The position numbers and the translations under genes are program-made. DNA of 64,000 nt, from NCBI GenBank assembly GCA_902795355.1, contig CADBKZ010000006.1, positions 172,466 through 236,465 of the forward strand, written 5' to 3'. The notes below the pieces were generated by a model. That model ran no database searches and was not told the origin of the DNA. It saw nothing but the letters and a program-made list of their open reading frames with translations. This DNA is from an uncultured Ruminococcus sp. (GTDB lineage Bacteria; Bacillota; Clostridia; Oscillospirales; CAG-272). Within the stretch, counting starts at the first letter, position 1. Each line of letters begins with the position of its first letter. Positions 1 through 8,712 of the stretch are shown one piece after another.

Positions 1-945
1 GTTCTCTTCGAGCTTCCCTACCGCTATTACCTGCATACGGGAAAACCCGATCTACTTGCGGCGTCGCTTCCCTGCTTCCGGCGCTATCTCTCCTTTTTGC
101 AAAGCAAGGAAAACGAAGAGGGGCTGATCCCCGATTTCGGCCTTGGAGATTGGGCCACCGCGGGAAACCCGAAAGATATACCGGTCGCGTTCGTCAACCT
201 TGCGTTGGCCGCAAACTTCTATCGGATCGCCGCCCTTGCGGAACGTCTTTCGGGCAATGCCGAAAACGCGGAAGAATCGGAACATCTCTTCGCGAAGAAG
301 AAAAGCTTGCTCGGGAAAACGTTTCTGCGCGGGGACGGAACCTGCGCGATCGATAAAATGTCCGCCGTCGCCATAATCGTCGCGCTGGATCTGTATGATA
401 ACATCCAACCCCTTTCGCGCCAACTGAAACGGTTGACCGAAGAGAACGGCTGCCGCCACGATTGCGGGATTCTCGGTTTGCGCTGCCTTTACCACGCGCT
501 TTCCAAATGCGGACTGCAAGAGAATGCGTACCGGATCCTGACCGCCTCGGGCTTCCCTTCGTACCGCTTTTGGTTCGAGCACGACGCCACTTCCCTTTGG
601 GAATACTTTACGGAAACCATTCCAAACGGGGAATATGTGTCGAAAAACCACCACATGTATTCCGATTTCATGTCGTGGATCGTTAAAAACATCCTCGGCA
701 TTACGCACGACCGGCGCAACCCGAACGCCCCCGAATTTACCGCTCGGCCCTTCTTTTTCAGCGAACTGTCGTTCGCAGAGGGCGAATATGAAACCGACCG
801 AGGAAAAATCCGCCTGAAATGGGAAAAGCAACCGGATCGGTCCGTCAAAGTGGAAATTCGGGTGGACGGGCGCACCGCCGCGAATTATCGGGGCAGGATA
901 TTAACGGCCGGAAACTATGTGTTTTCCGAGAACATATTGACGTGA
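1..945 (+). CDS. GH78 alpha-L-rhamnosidase-like protein, 5' end outside window
   Basis: The reading frame is open from base 1 and stops at 943-945, so only the C-terminal 314 residues are visible. They fit the end of the (alpha/alpha)6 barrel and the C-terminal beta domain of family GH78: a GLGDW segment near visible residue 47, a motif of the FxxDATSLWEYF type near residues 180-200 that corresponds to the family's E-x-ATTxWE region, and an SKNHHMYSDFMSWI stretch that corresponds to the usual S-x-NHxMxGS-x-x-W segment. The protein probably releases terminal L-rhamnose from plant or bacterial glycans. A second GH78 gene follows 19 bp downstream, so the two are likely co-transcribed. Substrate is inferred; other (alpha/alpha)6 rhamnosidase relatives are possible. 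Confidence 0.8.
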   Translation, partial: VLFELPYRYYLHTGKPDLLAASLPCFRRYLSFLQSKENEEGLIPDFGLGDWATAGNPKDIPVAFVNLALAANFYRIAALAERLSGNAENAEESEHLFAKKKSLLGKTFLRGDGTCAIDKMSAVAIIVALDLYDNIQPLSRQLKRLTEENGCRHDCGILGLRCLYHALSKCGLQENAYRILTASGFPSYRFWFEHDATSLWEYFTETIPNGEYVSKNHHMYSDFMSWIVKNILGITHDRRNPNAPEFTARPFFFSELSFAEGEYETDRGKIRLKWEKQPDRSVKVEIRVDGRTAANYRGRILTAGNYVFSENILT

Positions 946-964
946 GAAAGCGAGGGATACGACT

Positions 965-3118
965 TTGCATTCTTGGATCTGCGGTGAGGACAGACCGTCC
1001 CGCTCCAAATTTTACCTGTTTCAAAAAACATTCGAGGCATGCTCCGGCGCAAGCCTCTCCGTGAAAGTGTGCGCCGACAGCCGCTACCGCCTGTTTCTGA
1101 ACGGAAAAGAAGTCTGCTCCGGCCCCTGCCAAGGGTCCGAGCATGTGCGCTATTACGAAGAAGCGGACCTCTCCCCCTACCTCAAAGCCGGAGAAAACCG
1201 ATTGGAAGCAAGGGTTCTTTTCGTAACCGAAGAGGTGATGATCACCGTTTTCCGTTACGCCCGCCCCGCCCTTTGGATCAGCGGAACGCTGACCCAAAAC
1301 GGGAAGCAAACCGAATTTGGAACCGACCCGAGTTGGAGTTGCTGCCGAGAGGATGCGGTAGAGCTGTTTCGCGGGTGCGCCGAGGTGCAGGAAGCGGTCG
1401 CCCCCTTTGAGCGGGTCCTCGGGGAATCCCGCCTGACGCCGATTGAAGTGGTTCGGTTTGAAACGCCGCATTTTGAAAGGCACGGGTTCGAGCCATACGG
1501 TTTACGGGATGTTTACCCGCTCGCCCCTCGCCCCATTCCCCCCATGTCCATCGGCGAACCGACCGCGTTCCGGATCGTTCGCCGCGGCGACGACTACGTA
1601 GATCTGGACGCCGGTTGCTACACCTCGGCCTTGGTGGACTTTACCTTGCAGGCTCCCGCCGGAACACGCGTGGATTTGATTTACGGAGAATGCTACGGAA
1701 AAGCGAACCGACACGGGCGGACCGTGGAAAAAGGCATACGCGACGCCTGCCGGGACCCCGACCTTTACATTTGCGGCGCTTTTGATACGGTGATCTGCAC
1801 GGGAGCGCCCCTGCATTTCCGCAGTTTCTGGTACCGCGCGTTCCGGTATATTCGGGTCTCGTTTCCAAAGGGAATCAAGCCGGAGCTGCTTTCCGCGTTC
1901 TTCCAGACCGAGCATTACCCCCTAAACGGCGGAAATTTCACCTGCTCCGATCCCATTCTGAACCGGATCTGGGAAGTCAGCAAAACGACCGTTCTCTGCT
2001 GTTCCCACGAACAGTATTTGGATTGCCCGTACTTTGAGCAGCGGCAATATGATATGGATTCCGCCTTGGAAATGATGTTTGCGTTCCGTCTTTCCTCGGA
2101 TCCGCGCTTATCCCGAAAAGCCCTTTTGGAATTGGCGGATTCTCAAATCCCCGACGGCATGATACGCGCCCATTATCCATCAACCCGCGTGCAGATAATC
2201 CCGAATTTCACGCTTTTCTGGATTCTGATGGCAAAAGATTACCTGCTCTACACCGGCGATACGGAAACAATCCGAACCGTGTTTCCCGCGCTGGTAAAAG
2301 CCTTGGAATGCTTCTCCGCGCTGCGGACTTCCGAGGGGTTGATCCGCCCCACGCATTATTGGAACTTTGTGGATTGGGTCCCGTCTTGGGAGCGGGGCGT
2401 TCCGCCCATGGCGGACGAGGAACCCGCCGCCGTAACTTCCCTGATGGCGGCGGCCGCGTTCCGCGCCGGAGCCGCGCTTGCCGAAGGCCTCGGAAACGCG
2501 GTTCGGGCAAAAGAGTATCAAAAAACGGCGGAAATGATCTCCGCCGCCGTTCGGAAAACCTGTTATGAAAGCTCGGTCGGTCTTTTTCGGGATACCCCGA
2601 GCAGCCGCACATTCTGTCAGCATACCTCGCTTTGGGCGGTTCTATCCGAAACCGTGGTCGGCAAGGACGCCGAAACGCTGATCGACCATACCTTCCATTG
2701 CGCAAAAACCGTTGAAAAATGTACCTTTTCCATGAATTATTATCTCTTCCGCGCCTTGGAGAAAGCCAACCGGTATTGCTATGCCGCTTCCCTGTTTGAG
2801 GGTTGGAAAACCATGTTGAATCTGCATTGCACCACGTGGTGCGAGAACCCCGACAACGCACGAAGCGAATGCCATGGTTGGAGTTCCGCACCGATTTACG
2901 AGTTTTCCGGTATACTCCTCGGCGTTCAACCGGCGTCAAACGGATTTCAAAGCGCGATCATTCAACCCCATCCGGAATATTTCGGCGTAGACCGCGCGAG
3001 CGGCGATGTTCCCACCCCCTACGGCCCGATCCATGTGGATGTTCGGAGAGAGGGAGACCATACTGTTTTTCAATACGAGGCGCCGCCCGAAATTCGGGTC
3101 GAATCCGCCATGCAGTAG
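965..3118 (+). CDS. GH78 alpha-L-rhamnosidase-like glycoside hydrolase
   Basis: 717 aa, start TTG at 965 behind a GCGAGGGA ribosome site; no in-frame ATG exists between the previous stop and this codon. The N-terminal ~150 residues resemble the beta-sandwich Bac_rhamnosid_N domain (ADSRYRLFLNGKEV, then a YYEEADLSPYLKAGEN segment). The catalytic (alpha/alpha)6 barrel carries DCPYFEQRQYDMD near residues 353-365, matching the family D-x-P-x-R/E-Q-x-x-x-x-GD acid/base region, and a conserved WNFVDW near 466. No signal peptide is visible, so it probably acts in the cytoplasm on imported oligosaccharides. It follows another GH78 gene by 19 bp and is closed by a strong terminator. Confidence 0.85.
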   Translation: MHSWICGEDRPSRSKFYLFQKTFEACSGASLSVKVCADSRYRLFLNGKEVCSGPCQGSEHVRYYEEADLSPYLKAGENRLEARVLFVTEEVMITVFRYARPALWISGTLTQNGKQTEFGTDPSWSCCREDAVELFRGCAEVQEAVAPFERVLGESRLTPIEVVRFETPHFERHGFEPYGLRDVYPLAPRPIPPMSIGEPTAFRIVRRGDDYVDLDAGCYTSALVDFTLQAPAGTRVDLIYGECYGKANRHGRTVEKGIRDACRDPDLYICGAFDTVICTGAPLHFRSFWYRAFRYIRVSFPKGIKPELLSAFFQTEHYPLNGGNFTCSDPILNRIWEVSKTTVLCCSHEQYLDCPYFEQRQYDMDSALEMMFAFRLSSDPRLSRKALLELADSQIPDGMIRAHYPSTRVQIIPNFTLFWILMAKDYLLYTGDTETIRTVFPALVKALECFSALRTSEGLIRPTHYWNFVDWVPSWERGVPPMADEEPAAVTSLMAAAAFRAGAALAEGLGNAVRAKEYQKTAEMISAAVRKTCYESSVGLFRDTPSSRTFCQHTSLWAVLSETVVGKDAETLIDHTFHCAKTVEKCTFSMNYYLFRALEKANRYCYAASLFEGWKTMLNLHCTTWCENPDNARSECHGWSSAPIYEFSGILLGVQPASNGFQSAIIQPHPEYFGVDRASGDVPTPYGPIHVDVRREGDHTVFQYEAPPEIRVESAMQ

Positions 3119-3128
3119 CCGAAAACCG

Positions 3129-3159
3129 ACAGCCGCGGGAATCCCGCGGCTGTTTTTTT
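3129..3159 (+). terminator. Rho-independent terminator after the GH78 pair
   Basis: A GC-rich inverted repeat (CAGCCGCGGGA / CCCGCGGCTG) with a tiny loop is followed directly by seven T residues, ten bases after the stop codon of the second GH78 gene. Confidence 0.9.
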
Positions 3160-3233
3160 CTCGCCTTGCCGCGCATTCTCGCGGCCTTGCCGCCCTGCCG
3201 TTGGAAATTTTTTCAAAAAAATGAAAAAACCAC

Positions 3234-3262
3234 TTGACAAATTATGTCGTATGCGATATAAT
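3234..3262 (+). promoter_or_regulatory. Sigma-A promoter with OhrR-like operator
   Basis: TTGACA (3234-3239), 17 bp spacer, TATAAT (3257-3262). The spacer and -10 box hold an interrupted inverted repeat, TATGTCG / CGATATA (3243-3260, 4 bp apart, one mismatch). A regulator bound here would block RNA polymerase, which fits autoregulation by the MarR/OhrR-type gene that starts at 3332. The operator role is inferred. Confidence 0.8.
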
Positions 3263-3331
3263 ATAGTCAAGGCGATTTCTCGAAAGCCGCTGGTTGCGCG
3301 GGTGTTGCCGCCTTAACAAGGGGGTGAGAAC

Positions 3332-3769
3332 ATGAACGATCCATACGAATTGCTCTTGCTGGAAAACCAATTGTGCTTTCCGACCTACGCCGCCGCGAAC
3401 AAAATTATCCGCCGGTACCAGCCGCTCCTGAAAGACCTTGACCTGACCTACACGCAGTATCTCGTTATGATGGTTCTGTGGGAGAGGAAAACCGTTCGCG
3501 AAAAGGATTTAGTCGCCTGTCTGTATCTCAAAGCGAACACGCTCGCCCCCCTGCTGAAAAAGCTGACCGCAAAGGGGTATCTCGCAATCGTTCGCGATCC
3601 CACGGACAAGCGGAACATCATCATTTCGCTGACCGACGCGGGCGACCGCCTGAAAGAACGCGCGGTCCATGTTCCGAAAACGCTGGCGGAAGAGCCGTGG
3701 TTTACGGATGAAGAAGCGCAGATCTACCGAAAATTACTCTATAAAATCTTAAACGACGGAAAGGAATAA
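3332..3769 (+). CDS. MarR-family, OhrR-type redox-sensing repressor
   Basis: 145 aa with ATG start behind AAGGGGGTGAGAAC. The N-terminus [11 protein letters not shown] places a cysteine exactly at residue 15, as in organic-peroxide sensor OhrR, where that cysteine is oxidised to release DNA. The winged helix follows ([14 protein letters not shown], then recognition helix region [19 protein letters not shown] and wing DPTDKRN). It begins an operon with rubredoxin, ferritin-like and flavodoxin genes, so it most likely derepresses oxygen or peroxide defence. No ohr gene is seen next to it, so the exact inducer is uncertain. Confidence 0.88.
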   Translation: MNDPYELLLLENQLCFPTYAAANKIIRRYQPLLKDLDLTYTQYLVMMVLWERKTVREKDLVACLYLKANTLAPLLKKLTAKGYLAIVRDPTDKRNIIISLTDAGDRLKERAVHVPKTLAEEPWFTDEEAQIYRKLLYKILNDGKE

Positions 3770-3773
3770 ACCA

Positions 3774-4715
3774 ATGATCATCAAAGCAGTCAAATTCAGA
3801 AAAGACGGGTTCTACACGCAGCCGTTTGTCTTCGGCGGAACAGAGGGCATGGAAAAGTTCGATCGGAACATCCGGTATCGCGGAAGCCTGCAAAACTACC
3901 TGATCGACACGGGCGACGAGGTAATTCTGGTGGACACCGGACTCCCCGCCGGAACGCCGGAAGAAAAGCCGGATGAAAACAGCCTCGGATATACGGGCAA
4001 GGATATTTGCAGCTACATGGAAGCGTTTGCCACGCTCGGCTACAAACCCGAACAGGTCACAAAAATACTCCTTACGCACAAGCACTCCGACCATTCGGGA
4101 GAATTGAGGTCTTTCCCGAACGCGAAAATTTACGTCAACGCGGACGAACTGTCCGCCGCGGAACTGCAAGGGATCCCGAATCTCGTCCCCGTAACCTTTA
4201 CGGACGGCGCGTATGAGAATTTCCCCGAAAGCCAGAAGATCCGCGATGGGGTCACCTTCATCAAGGCAAAGGGCCACACCAACGGAAACAGCCTTGTAAT
4301 TGTGGAAAAAGACGGCCTGTTCTATATGATCCACGGCGACATTACCTATGTGGACGAAGCCCTGTACGAAAACAAACTTTCGGTGGTATACGACGATATG
4401 TCCGCGGCAAGAGCCACGCTCGACCGCGTGCGCGAATTTGTCCGCAACCATCCAACCGTTTATTGCGGAACGCATACGCCGCAGGGATACGAAAATCTGG
4501 AAGCGAACCGCGTAATGGATCTGGACCATCCGGTGGAAACCGTTCTTGCCGAAGTGAATTTTGCGGAACAAACGGCAACGGGCAAATACGTTTGCTCGAT
4601 CTGCGGATACGTGTATGATCCGGCGGAACACGACGGCGTTGCGTTTGAGGACCTGCCCGACGATTGGCGCTGCCCCAGATGCAAACAGCCCAAAGAAAAA
4701 TTCAATCCGGCATAA
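3774..4715 (+). CDS. MBL-fold metallohydrolase fused to C-terminal rubredoxin
   Basis: 313 aa, start ATG four bases after the regulator's stop, with AAAGGAAT upstream. Residues ~1-250 are a metallo-beta-lactamase fold: [11 protein letters not shown] near residue 100 is the HxHxDH metal motif, followed by a KGHTNGNS histidine region and an IHGD segment. The last ~45 residues are a rubredoxin: [10 protein letters not shown] and CPRCK supply the two CxxC iron ligands. The fold order recalls flavodiiron-linked oxygen defence enzymes of anaerobes, but there is no flavodoxin domain in this chain; a separate flavodoxin gene lies in the same operon. Likely an electron-transfer-coupled detoxification enzyme; substrate unknown. 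Confidence 0.87.
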   Translation: MIIKAVKFRKDGFYTQPFVFGGTEGMEKFDRNIRYRGSLQNYLIDTGDEVILVDTGLPAGTPEEKPDENSLGYTGKDICSYMEAFATLGYKPEQVTKILLTHKHSDHSGELRSFPNAKIYVNADELSAAELQGIPNLVPVTFTDGAYENFPESQKIRDGVTFIKAKGHTNGNSLVIVEKDGLFYMIHGDITYVDEALYENKLSVVYDDMSAARATLDRVREFVRNHPTVYCGTHTPQGYENLEANRVMDLDHPVETVLAEVNFAEQTATGKYVCSICGYVYDPAEHDGVAFEDLPDDWRCPRCKQPKEKFNPA

Positions 4716-4751
4716 AAACAAAAATATATAAAACAAAAAAGGAGACAAAAA

Positions 4752-5200
4752 ATGAAAAAACAGAACTCTTGAAAGAATTTGCAAAAGGCTGGTTCGGCAA
4801 TTCGCAGCAACACTCCATTCACGCGCAGCTTCTGAAACAAAGGGGCTTCGGGAAACTCGGCGACAAGATTATGGCGGAATCCGACGAGGAATGGGAAGAA
4901 GCCAAAAAGGTCAACGCCCGCTTGATTGAGCTTGGAGAAACCCCCGTTGTTGCAATTCAGGAATATCCCGTTATCACCGACATCAGAGAGATGCTCGCAT
5001 ACGATTGCAAGGACAGCGAAGAAGCCCTCCCCATGATGAGCAAGTCGCTCGCTTTGTTTGACGACGATTATGTGTCCAAAAACATGATCCAGCAATTCAT
5101 CGTGGACGAACAAGAACATTACAATTGGGTAAAACAACACCTGAACCTGATTCAGGAAATCGGATACGAGAACTATCTGATCGAGCAATTGGGGGAATAA
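4752..5200 (+). CDS. Ferritin-like diiron protein with an apparent frameshift at codon 3-4
   Basis: About 147 aa if restored. The coding frame is a four-helix ferritin-like protein (GWFGNSQQHSIHA helix, EEWEEAKK, and DEQEHYNWVKQH as the late E-x-x-H iron-ligand helix). The only well placed ribosome site (AAAAGGAG, ~4737-4743) serves ATG at 4752, yet that frame reads M-K-K-Q-N-S and stops at 4770. Adding one A to the A6 run (4755-4760) would give M-K-K-T-E-L-L-K-E-F and run on to 5200. So either an A is missing from the assembly, or RNA polymerase slippage makes the full protein. Otherwise a TTG at 4769 without a ribosome site would be the start. It sits between MBL-rubredoxin and winged-helix genes. 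Confidence 0.75.
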
Positions 5201-5204
5201 GACC

Positions 5205-5390
5205 ATGGCAAACGAAAAAGAATTGATTTTGGACGCTATGAAAAAAGCGGGCGAACCGGTCAGCGCGGGAAAAGTTTCGGAGCTTACCGGACTTGACAGA
5301 AAAACGGTTGACAAGGCCTTTGCAGAAATGAAAAAAGACGGCTCGATCGTCTCCCCTGTCAGATGCAAGTGGGAGCCTGCCGCGAAATAA
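5205..5390 (+). CDS. Small winged-helix DNA-binding protein
   Basis: 61 aa, ATG five bases after the ferritin-like stop. The sequence reads as one compact helix-turn-helix/winged helix: ELILDAMKKAGEPVSAGKV, SELTGLDRKTVDKAFAEMKK (recognition helix), then a short wing DGSIVSPVRCKW. No ligand domain is present. Its place inside an oxygen-defence operon suggests a local regulator or co-regulator, though a non-regulatory role cannot be excluded. Confidence 0.65.
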   Translation: MANEKELILDAMKKAGEPVSAGKVSELTGLDRKTVDKAFAEMKKDGSIVSPVRCKWEPAAK

Positions 5391-5435
5391 CATATAAAAT
5401 TACAAATTAAAAAGCATAAAAAAGGAGATCAGGCC

Positions 5436-5852
5436 ATGAAAATCGCGATCCGGTATTTCACCAAATCCAAAAAAGGAAACACCAAAAAACTTGCGGACGC
5501 CGTTGCCGCCGCCGTTTCTGCGGAAGCGATTGACGTTTCGGTCGATCTTGCCGAAAAGGTGGATCGGTTGTTCCTCGTCAACGCCATGTACGCCGCAAAT
5601 ATCGACAAAGAGGTAAAAGAGTTTCTCGCAAGGAACAAGGAAAAAATCGGCGAGGTCGTCAATCTGAACACCTCTGCCTCGGGCAAATCGACATGGAAAA
5701 CCGTTCGGAAAACGACCGACGCGCTCGGAATCGCTTTGAACGAAAAAGAATTTCACTGCGCCGGTTCGTGGATCTTCATCAACAAAGGCCGCCCCACCGA
5801 GGAAGATCTTGCCCGCGCGGGCGCGTTTGCGGCTTCCATGGTCGGCGAATAA
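5436..5852 (+). CDS. Flavodoxin-like protein
   Basis: 138 aa, ATG behind AAAAAGGAGATC. The N-terminus KIAIRYFTKSKKGNTKKLADAV matches the flavodoxin FMN phosphate-binding loop (T/S-x-S-G-N-T), here with K-G-N-T. The later region LNTSASGKSTWKTVRK and the segment GSWIFINKGRPTEEDL fit the remaining alpha/beta strands of the fold. It probably shuttles electrons to the rubredoxin and diiron proteins of the same cluster. It is the last gene before a new promoter at 5881. Confidence 0.75.
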   Translation: MKIAIRYFTKSKKGNTKKLADAVAAAVSAEAIDVSVDLAEKVDRLFLVNAMYAANIDKEVKEFLARNKEKIGEVVNLNTSASGKSTWKTVRKTTDALGIALNEKEFHCAGSWIFINKGRPTEEDLARAGAFAASMVGE

Positions 5853-5880
5853 AAAAATTCCGCCGTTTTCCGTATGATTC

Positions 5881-5909
5881 TTGACATTTCGGGAAATCTA
5901 TGGTAGAAT
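5881..5909 (+). promoter_or_regulatory. Promoter for thioredoxin and rubrerythrin
   Basis: TTGACA at 5881-5886 and TAGAAT at 5904-5909 with a 17 bp spacer, about 45 bp before the thioredoxin start. Confidence 0.8.
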
Positions 5910-5953
5910 AAAGTATCAACCGCCGCAAAGGCGGGCAAAGGAGGTCGGTCAAT

Positions 5954-6262
5954 ATGGCGGAAATCAAAATTACCGCGGAAAACTTCGACGAGGAAGTGCT
6001 CGGCTCGGATATTCCCGTTCTCGTGGACTTCTGGGCGCAATGGTGCGGTCCCTGCCGCATGCTCTCCCCCATTCTTCAAACGATTGACGAAGAGCAGGCG
6101 GGCAAACTGAAAATCGGCAAAATCAATGTGGATGAAGAACCTGCGTTGGCTTCCCGTTTCGGCATTATGAACATTCCCACGCTGTTGGTATTCAAGAACG
6201 GCGAAATTACGGCAAAATCGGTTGGTTTTCAGCTGAAAGAGAAGATCGAAGCGTTGCTCTGA
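5954..6262 (+). CDS. trxA: Thioredoxin
   Basis: 102 aa, full length for the family, ATG behind AAAGGAGGTC. The active site [10 protein letters not shown] lies near residues 28-37, followed by the conserved [28 protein letters not shown] with the cis-proline. It reduces disulfides in the cytoplasm. It has its own promoter but sits inside the redox-defence block and is followed by rubrerythrin, so it may support reduction of oxidised OhrR-type regulators or peroxidases. Confidence 0.95.
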   Translation: MAEIKITAENFDEEVLGSDIPVLVDFWAQWCGPCRMLSPILQTIDEEQAGKLKIGKINVDEEPALASRFGIMNIPTLLVFKNGEITAKSVGFQLKEKIEALL

Positions 6263-6375
6263 ACGGTCGAAAACTTCATATTTCGCACATACGGGGCGCA
6301 AATTTTCCCCAATTCTCTCCTTTCTCGGCAGGTACATCGCAATTTGCGATTCTGTTGAAAAAGGAGAGAATTTTT

Positions 6376-7020
6376 ATGAAACAGCAAGGCCAGAACGAAA
6401 CGCAGAACGGAACGGAAATTCCCATGGGAGAGGACGTGGTTTTTTCGGTCTGCTCCCCCGACGGAAAGCAACTGAACATTCCCGCCAACCGCTATGCCGG
6501 AACCAACACCGAAAAAGCCCTGCTCGCCGCGTTTGCCGCCGAATCGCAGGCGAGAAACAAGTACACCTTTTATTCCTACAAAGCAAAGGAAGAGGGCTAC
6601 GAGCAGATCGCCGACCTGTTCCTGACAACCGCCGACAACGAGCGCGAACACGCCGAAATGTGGTTTAAGGAACTGAACGCCAACGCAACCACCGAAAAAA
6701 ATCTGACAGCGGCGGCCGACAGCGAAAACTACGAATGGAACGACATGTACGAAGAATTTGCGGCAACTGCCGAGCGCGACGGCTTTCCCGATCTTGCGCA
6801 GAAGTTCCGCGATGTGGGCGAAATTGAAAAGCGGCATGAAGAACGTTACCGCGCCCTGCTCCGCAATGTGGAAACCGCGCAGGTGTTCGAGCGCAGCGAG
6901 GTTAAGGTTTGGGAATGCCGGAGCTGCGGCCATATCGTAACCGGAACCAAAGCCCCCGAAACCTGCCCCGTTTGCGGCTACCGGCAGGCCTATTTCCAAC
7001 TCCACGCCGACAATTATTGA
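6376..7020 (+). CDS. rbr: Rubrerythrin
   Basis: 214 aa from ATG 6376, chosen over an in-frame TTG at 6355 because AAGGAG lies ideally before the ATG. Residues ~40-170 are a ferritin-like four-helix diiron domain ([31 protein letters not shown], and a second E-x-x-H pair [10 protein letters not shown]). The C-terminus has a rubredoxin-like knuckle pair WECRSCGH and CPVCGY. The N-terminal ~35 residues are an extension not typical of classical rubrerythrin and contain one cysteine. It reduces hydrogen peroxide to water in anaerobes, using electrons from rubredoxin-type donors that are encoded nearby. Confidence 0.92.
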   Translation: MKQQGQNETQNGTEIPMGEDVVFSVCSPDGKQLNIPANRYAGTNTEKALLAAFAAESQARNKYTFYSYKAKEEGYEQIADLFLTTADNEREHAEMWFKELNANATTEKNLTAAADSENYEWNDMYEEFAATAERDGFPDLAQKFRDVGEIEKRHEERYRALLRNVETAQVFERSEVKVWECRSCGHIVTGTKAPETCPVCGYRQAYFQLHADNY

Positions 7021-7032
7021 CCCGTTCCCAAG

Positions 7033-7062
7033 AAAAAGGACGCTTTTCAGCGTCCTTTTTTT
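7033..7062 (+). terminator. Terminator after rubrerythrin
   Basis: AAAGGACGC / GCGTCCTTT stem with a TTTTCA loop, followed by a T run. The convergent MATE gene ends 38 bp further on, and the flanking A run could let it work on both strands. Confidence 0.88.
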
Positions 7063-7099
7063 CTGAAAATTTGCGGTGCGTGTATGCGAAAATCGGTTT

Positions 7100-8500
7100 T
7101 TATTGCGTTTTTGCGGCCCGCAGCTGCCGGTAGGTTGCGGCAATGATTCCGGCGGAAACGATCGCGGTCAAAAAATCCGATACGGGCATCGACCACAAAA
7201 CGCCGTCCAGCCCCCAAAACAGCGGCAGGAGAAGCGCAAAACCAACGCCGAACACAATTTCCCGAACCATGGAAAGCGCGGTGGAAGCAAAGGCTTTTCC
7301 CATGGCCTGCAAAAAAATGAACGTGGCTTTGTTCACGCATGCGAAAATCATCATGCAAAGGTATATGCGGAACGCCTTCAAGGCAAATTCGGTGTAGTAA
7401 ACACTCTCGTTCGCCGCGCCGAAAATTCCGATCAGGAAGCGCGGGAACGCTTCCACAACCAAAAGCGCGGCCGCGCCCACCGCCGCTTCCGCAATCAACA
7501 ACCGCGTAAAGAGCGAACGCACGCGGTCGGGGCGTCCCGCACCCATGTTATACCCAACAAGGGGGATGCACCCCGCCGCCATTCCCACCACCACGGAAAT
7601 CACGATCTGGAAAAACTTCATCACGATCCCCACCACGGCCATCGGGATTTGCGCGTATTCCTCGCGGCCGAAAATTTCGTCGCGCGCGCCGTATTTGCGG
7701 ATCATGTTGTTAATGGCCGCCATGGCCGCCACCAGCGAGATCTGCGAGAGAAAACTGCAAATGCCGAGCGCGAGCATCCGGCGGATGATCCGCCCGTTCG
7801 GCAGAAACGCTCCCCGCCCCATGCGAACGCTTTTGATGTGGAACAGATACCACACCGCCAACGCCGCCGTTAACACCTGCCCGATTACGGTTGCAACCGC
7901 GGCCCCCATCATGCCCCAGCGGAACGCGTAGATAAAAACGGGGTCAAGGATCAGGTTTGCCGCCGCGCCCGCAAGCGTGGAAGCCATGGCAAACCGCGGG
8001 CTTCCGTCCGCGCGGATCACGGGGTTCATCGCCTGCCCGAACAGATAAAACGGCACGCCGAGCGCGATATAAAAGAAGTATTCGCGCGAGAGGCGAAACG
8101 TTTCGTCGTTCACGGTTCCGCCGAACACGGTGATCAGCGGCGTCTGCAAGGCGAGATAAACGCCGCCGAGCAACACCCCGCAAAGCGCGGAGAGCCAAAC
8201 TGCGTTTCCAAACGCGCGTTCGGCGTCGTCGGTCTTTCCCGAGCCGAGGCATCCGCTCACCAGCGCACAACAGCCGTCCCCGATGCAAACAGCAATCGCC
8301 AGCGCGATCACCGTCAGCGGAAAGACGACCGTGTTTGCGGCGTTTCCGTAGGACCCGAGGTAGGTCGCATTTGCAATGAAAATCTGATCGACGATGTTAT
8401 ACAGCGCGCCGACCAACAAAGAGATGATGCAGGGAACGGCGTATTTCCGCATCAATCGGCCGATCTTTTCCTCGGCAAGATAGGTTTGTGTTGATTCCAC
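7100..8500 (-). CDS. MATE-family multidrug/metabolite exporter
   Basis: 466 aa with a GTG start at 8500 behind AGGGTGAA. It has about twelve hydrophobic segments arranged as two halves, with typical MATE N-lobe sequence (YAVPCIISLLVGALYNIVDQ) and the LILDPVFIYAFRWG motif seen in the DinF/NorM-like clade after helix 5-6. It exports cationic drugs or metabolites using an Na+ or H+ gradient; the substrate is unknown. Its own promoter (8589-8617) is separated from the start by a hairpin and T run, so expression is probably attenuated. Confidence 0.9.
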   Translation of the reverse strand: MESTQTYLAEEKIGRLMRKYAVPCIISLLVGALYNIVDQIFIANATYLGSYGNAANTVVFPLTVIALAIAVCIGDGCCALVSGCLGSGKTDDAERAFGNAVWLSALCGVLLGGVYLALQTPLITVFGGTVNDETFRLSREYFFYIALGVPFYLFGQAMNPVIRADGSPRFAMASTLAGAAANLILDPVFIYAFRWGMMGAAVATVIGQVLTAALAVWYLFHIKSVRMGRGAFLPNGRIIRRMLALGICSFLSQISLVAAMAAINNMIRKYGARDEIFGREEYAQIPMAVVGIVMKFFQIVISVVVGMAAGCIPLVGYNMGAGRPDRVRSLFTRLLIAEAAVGAAALLVVEAFPRFLIGIFGAANESVYYTEFALKAFRIYLCMMIFACVNKATFIFLQAMGKAFASTALSMVREIVFGVGFALLLPLFWGLDGVLWSMPVSDFLTAIVSAGIIAATYRQLRAAKTQ

Positions 8501-8528
8501 TTTGATTCACCCTGTTGAAAAAATTTGC

Positions 8529-8567
8529 AAAAAAAGAATGCGTAAGTCCCGTTCGGACTTACGCATT
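8529..8567 (-). terminator. Leader terminator (putative attenuator) of the MATE gene
   Basis: A perfect 13 bp stem (8537-8549 with 8555-8567) and 5 nt loop. On the minus strand it is followed by C and seven T residues. It lies between the MATE promoter and its ribosome site, so it cannot end any upstream gene and looks like a regulated leader. Confidence 0.7.
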
Positions 8568-8588
8568 TTCTGCTGCTCAACATGGTTG

Positions 8589-8617
8589 ATTATACCACTT
8601 TCGGGGCGATTTGTCAA
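8589..8617 (-). promoter_or_regulatory. Promoter of the MATE gene
   Basis: On the minus strand TTGACA (8617-8612), 17 bp spacer, TATAAT (8594-8589). Transcription should start near 8582, giving a leader of about 80 nt. Confidence 0.88.
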
Positions 8618-8712
8618 GCGAAAATCGCAAAACTTTTTCGGAACGGATTAAAAACCACCCGCGTCGGCAACAATGAAAGCAGCCCGAAATATCGAAAACA
8701 CGAGGTGCGAAT

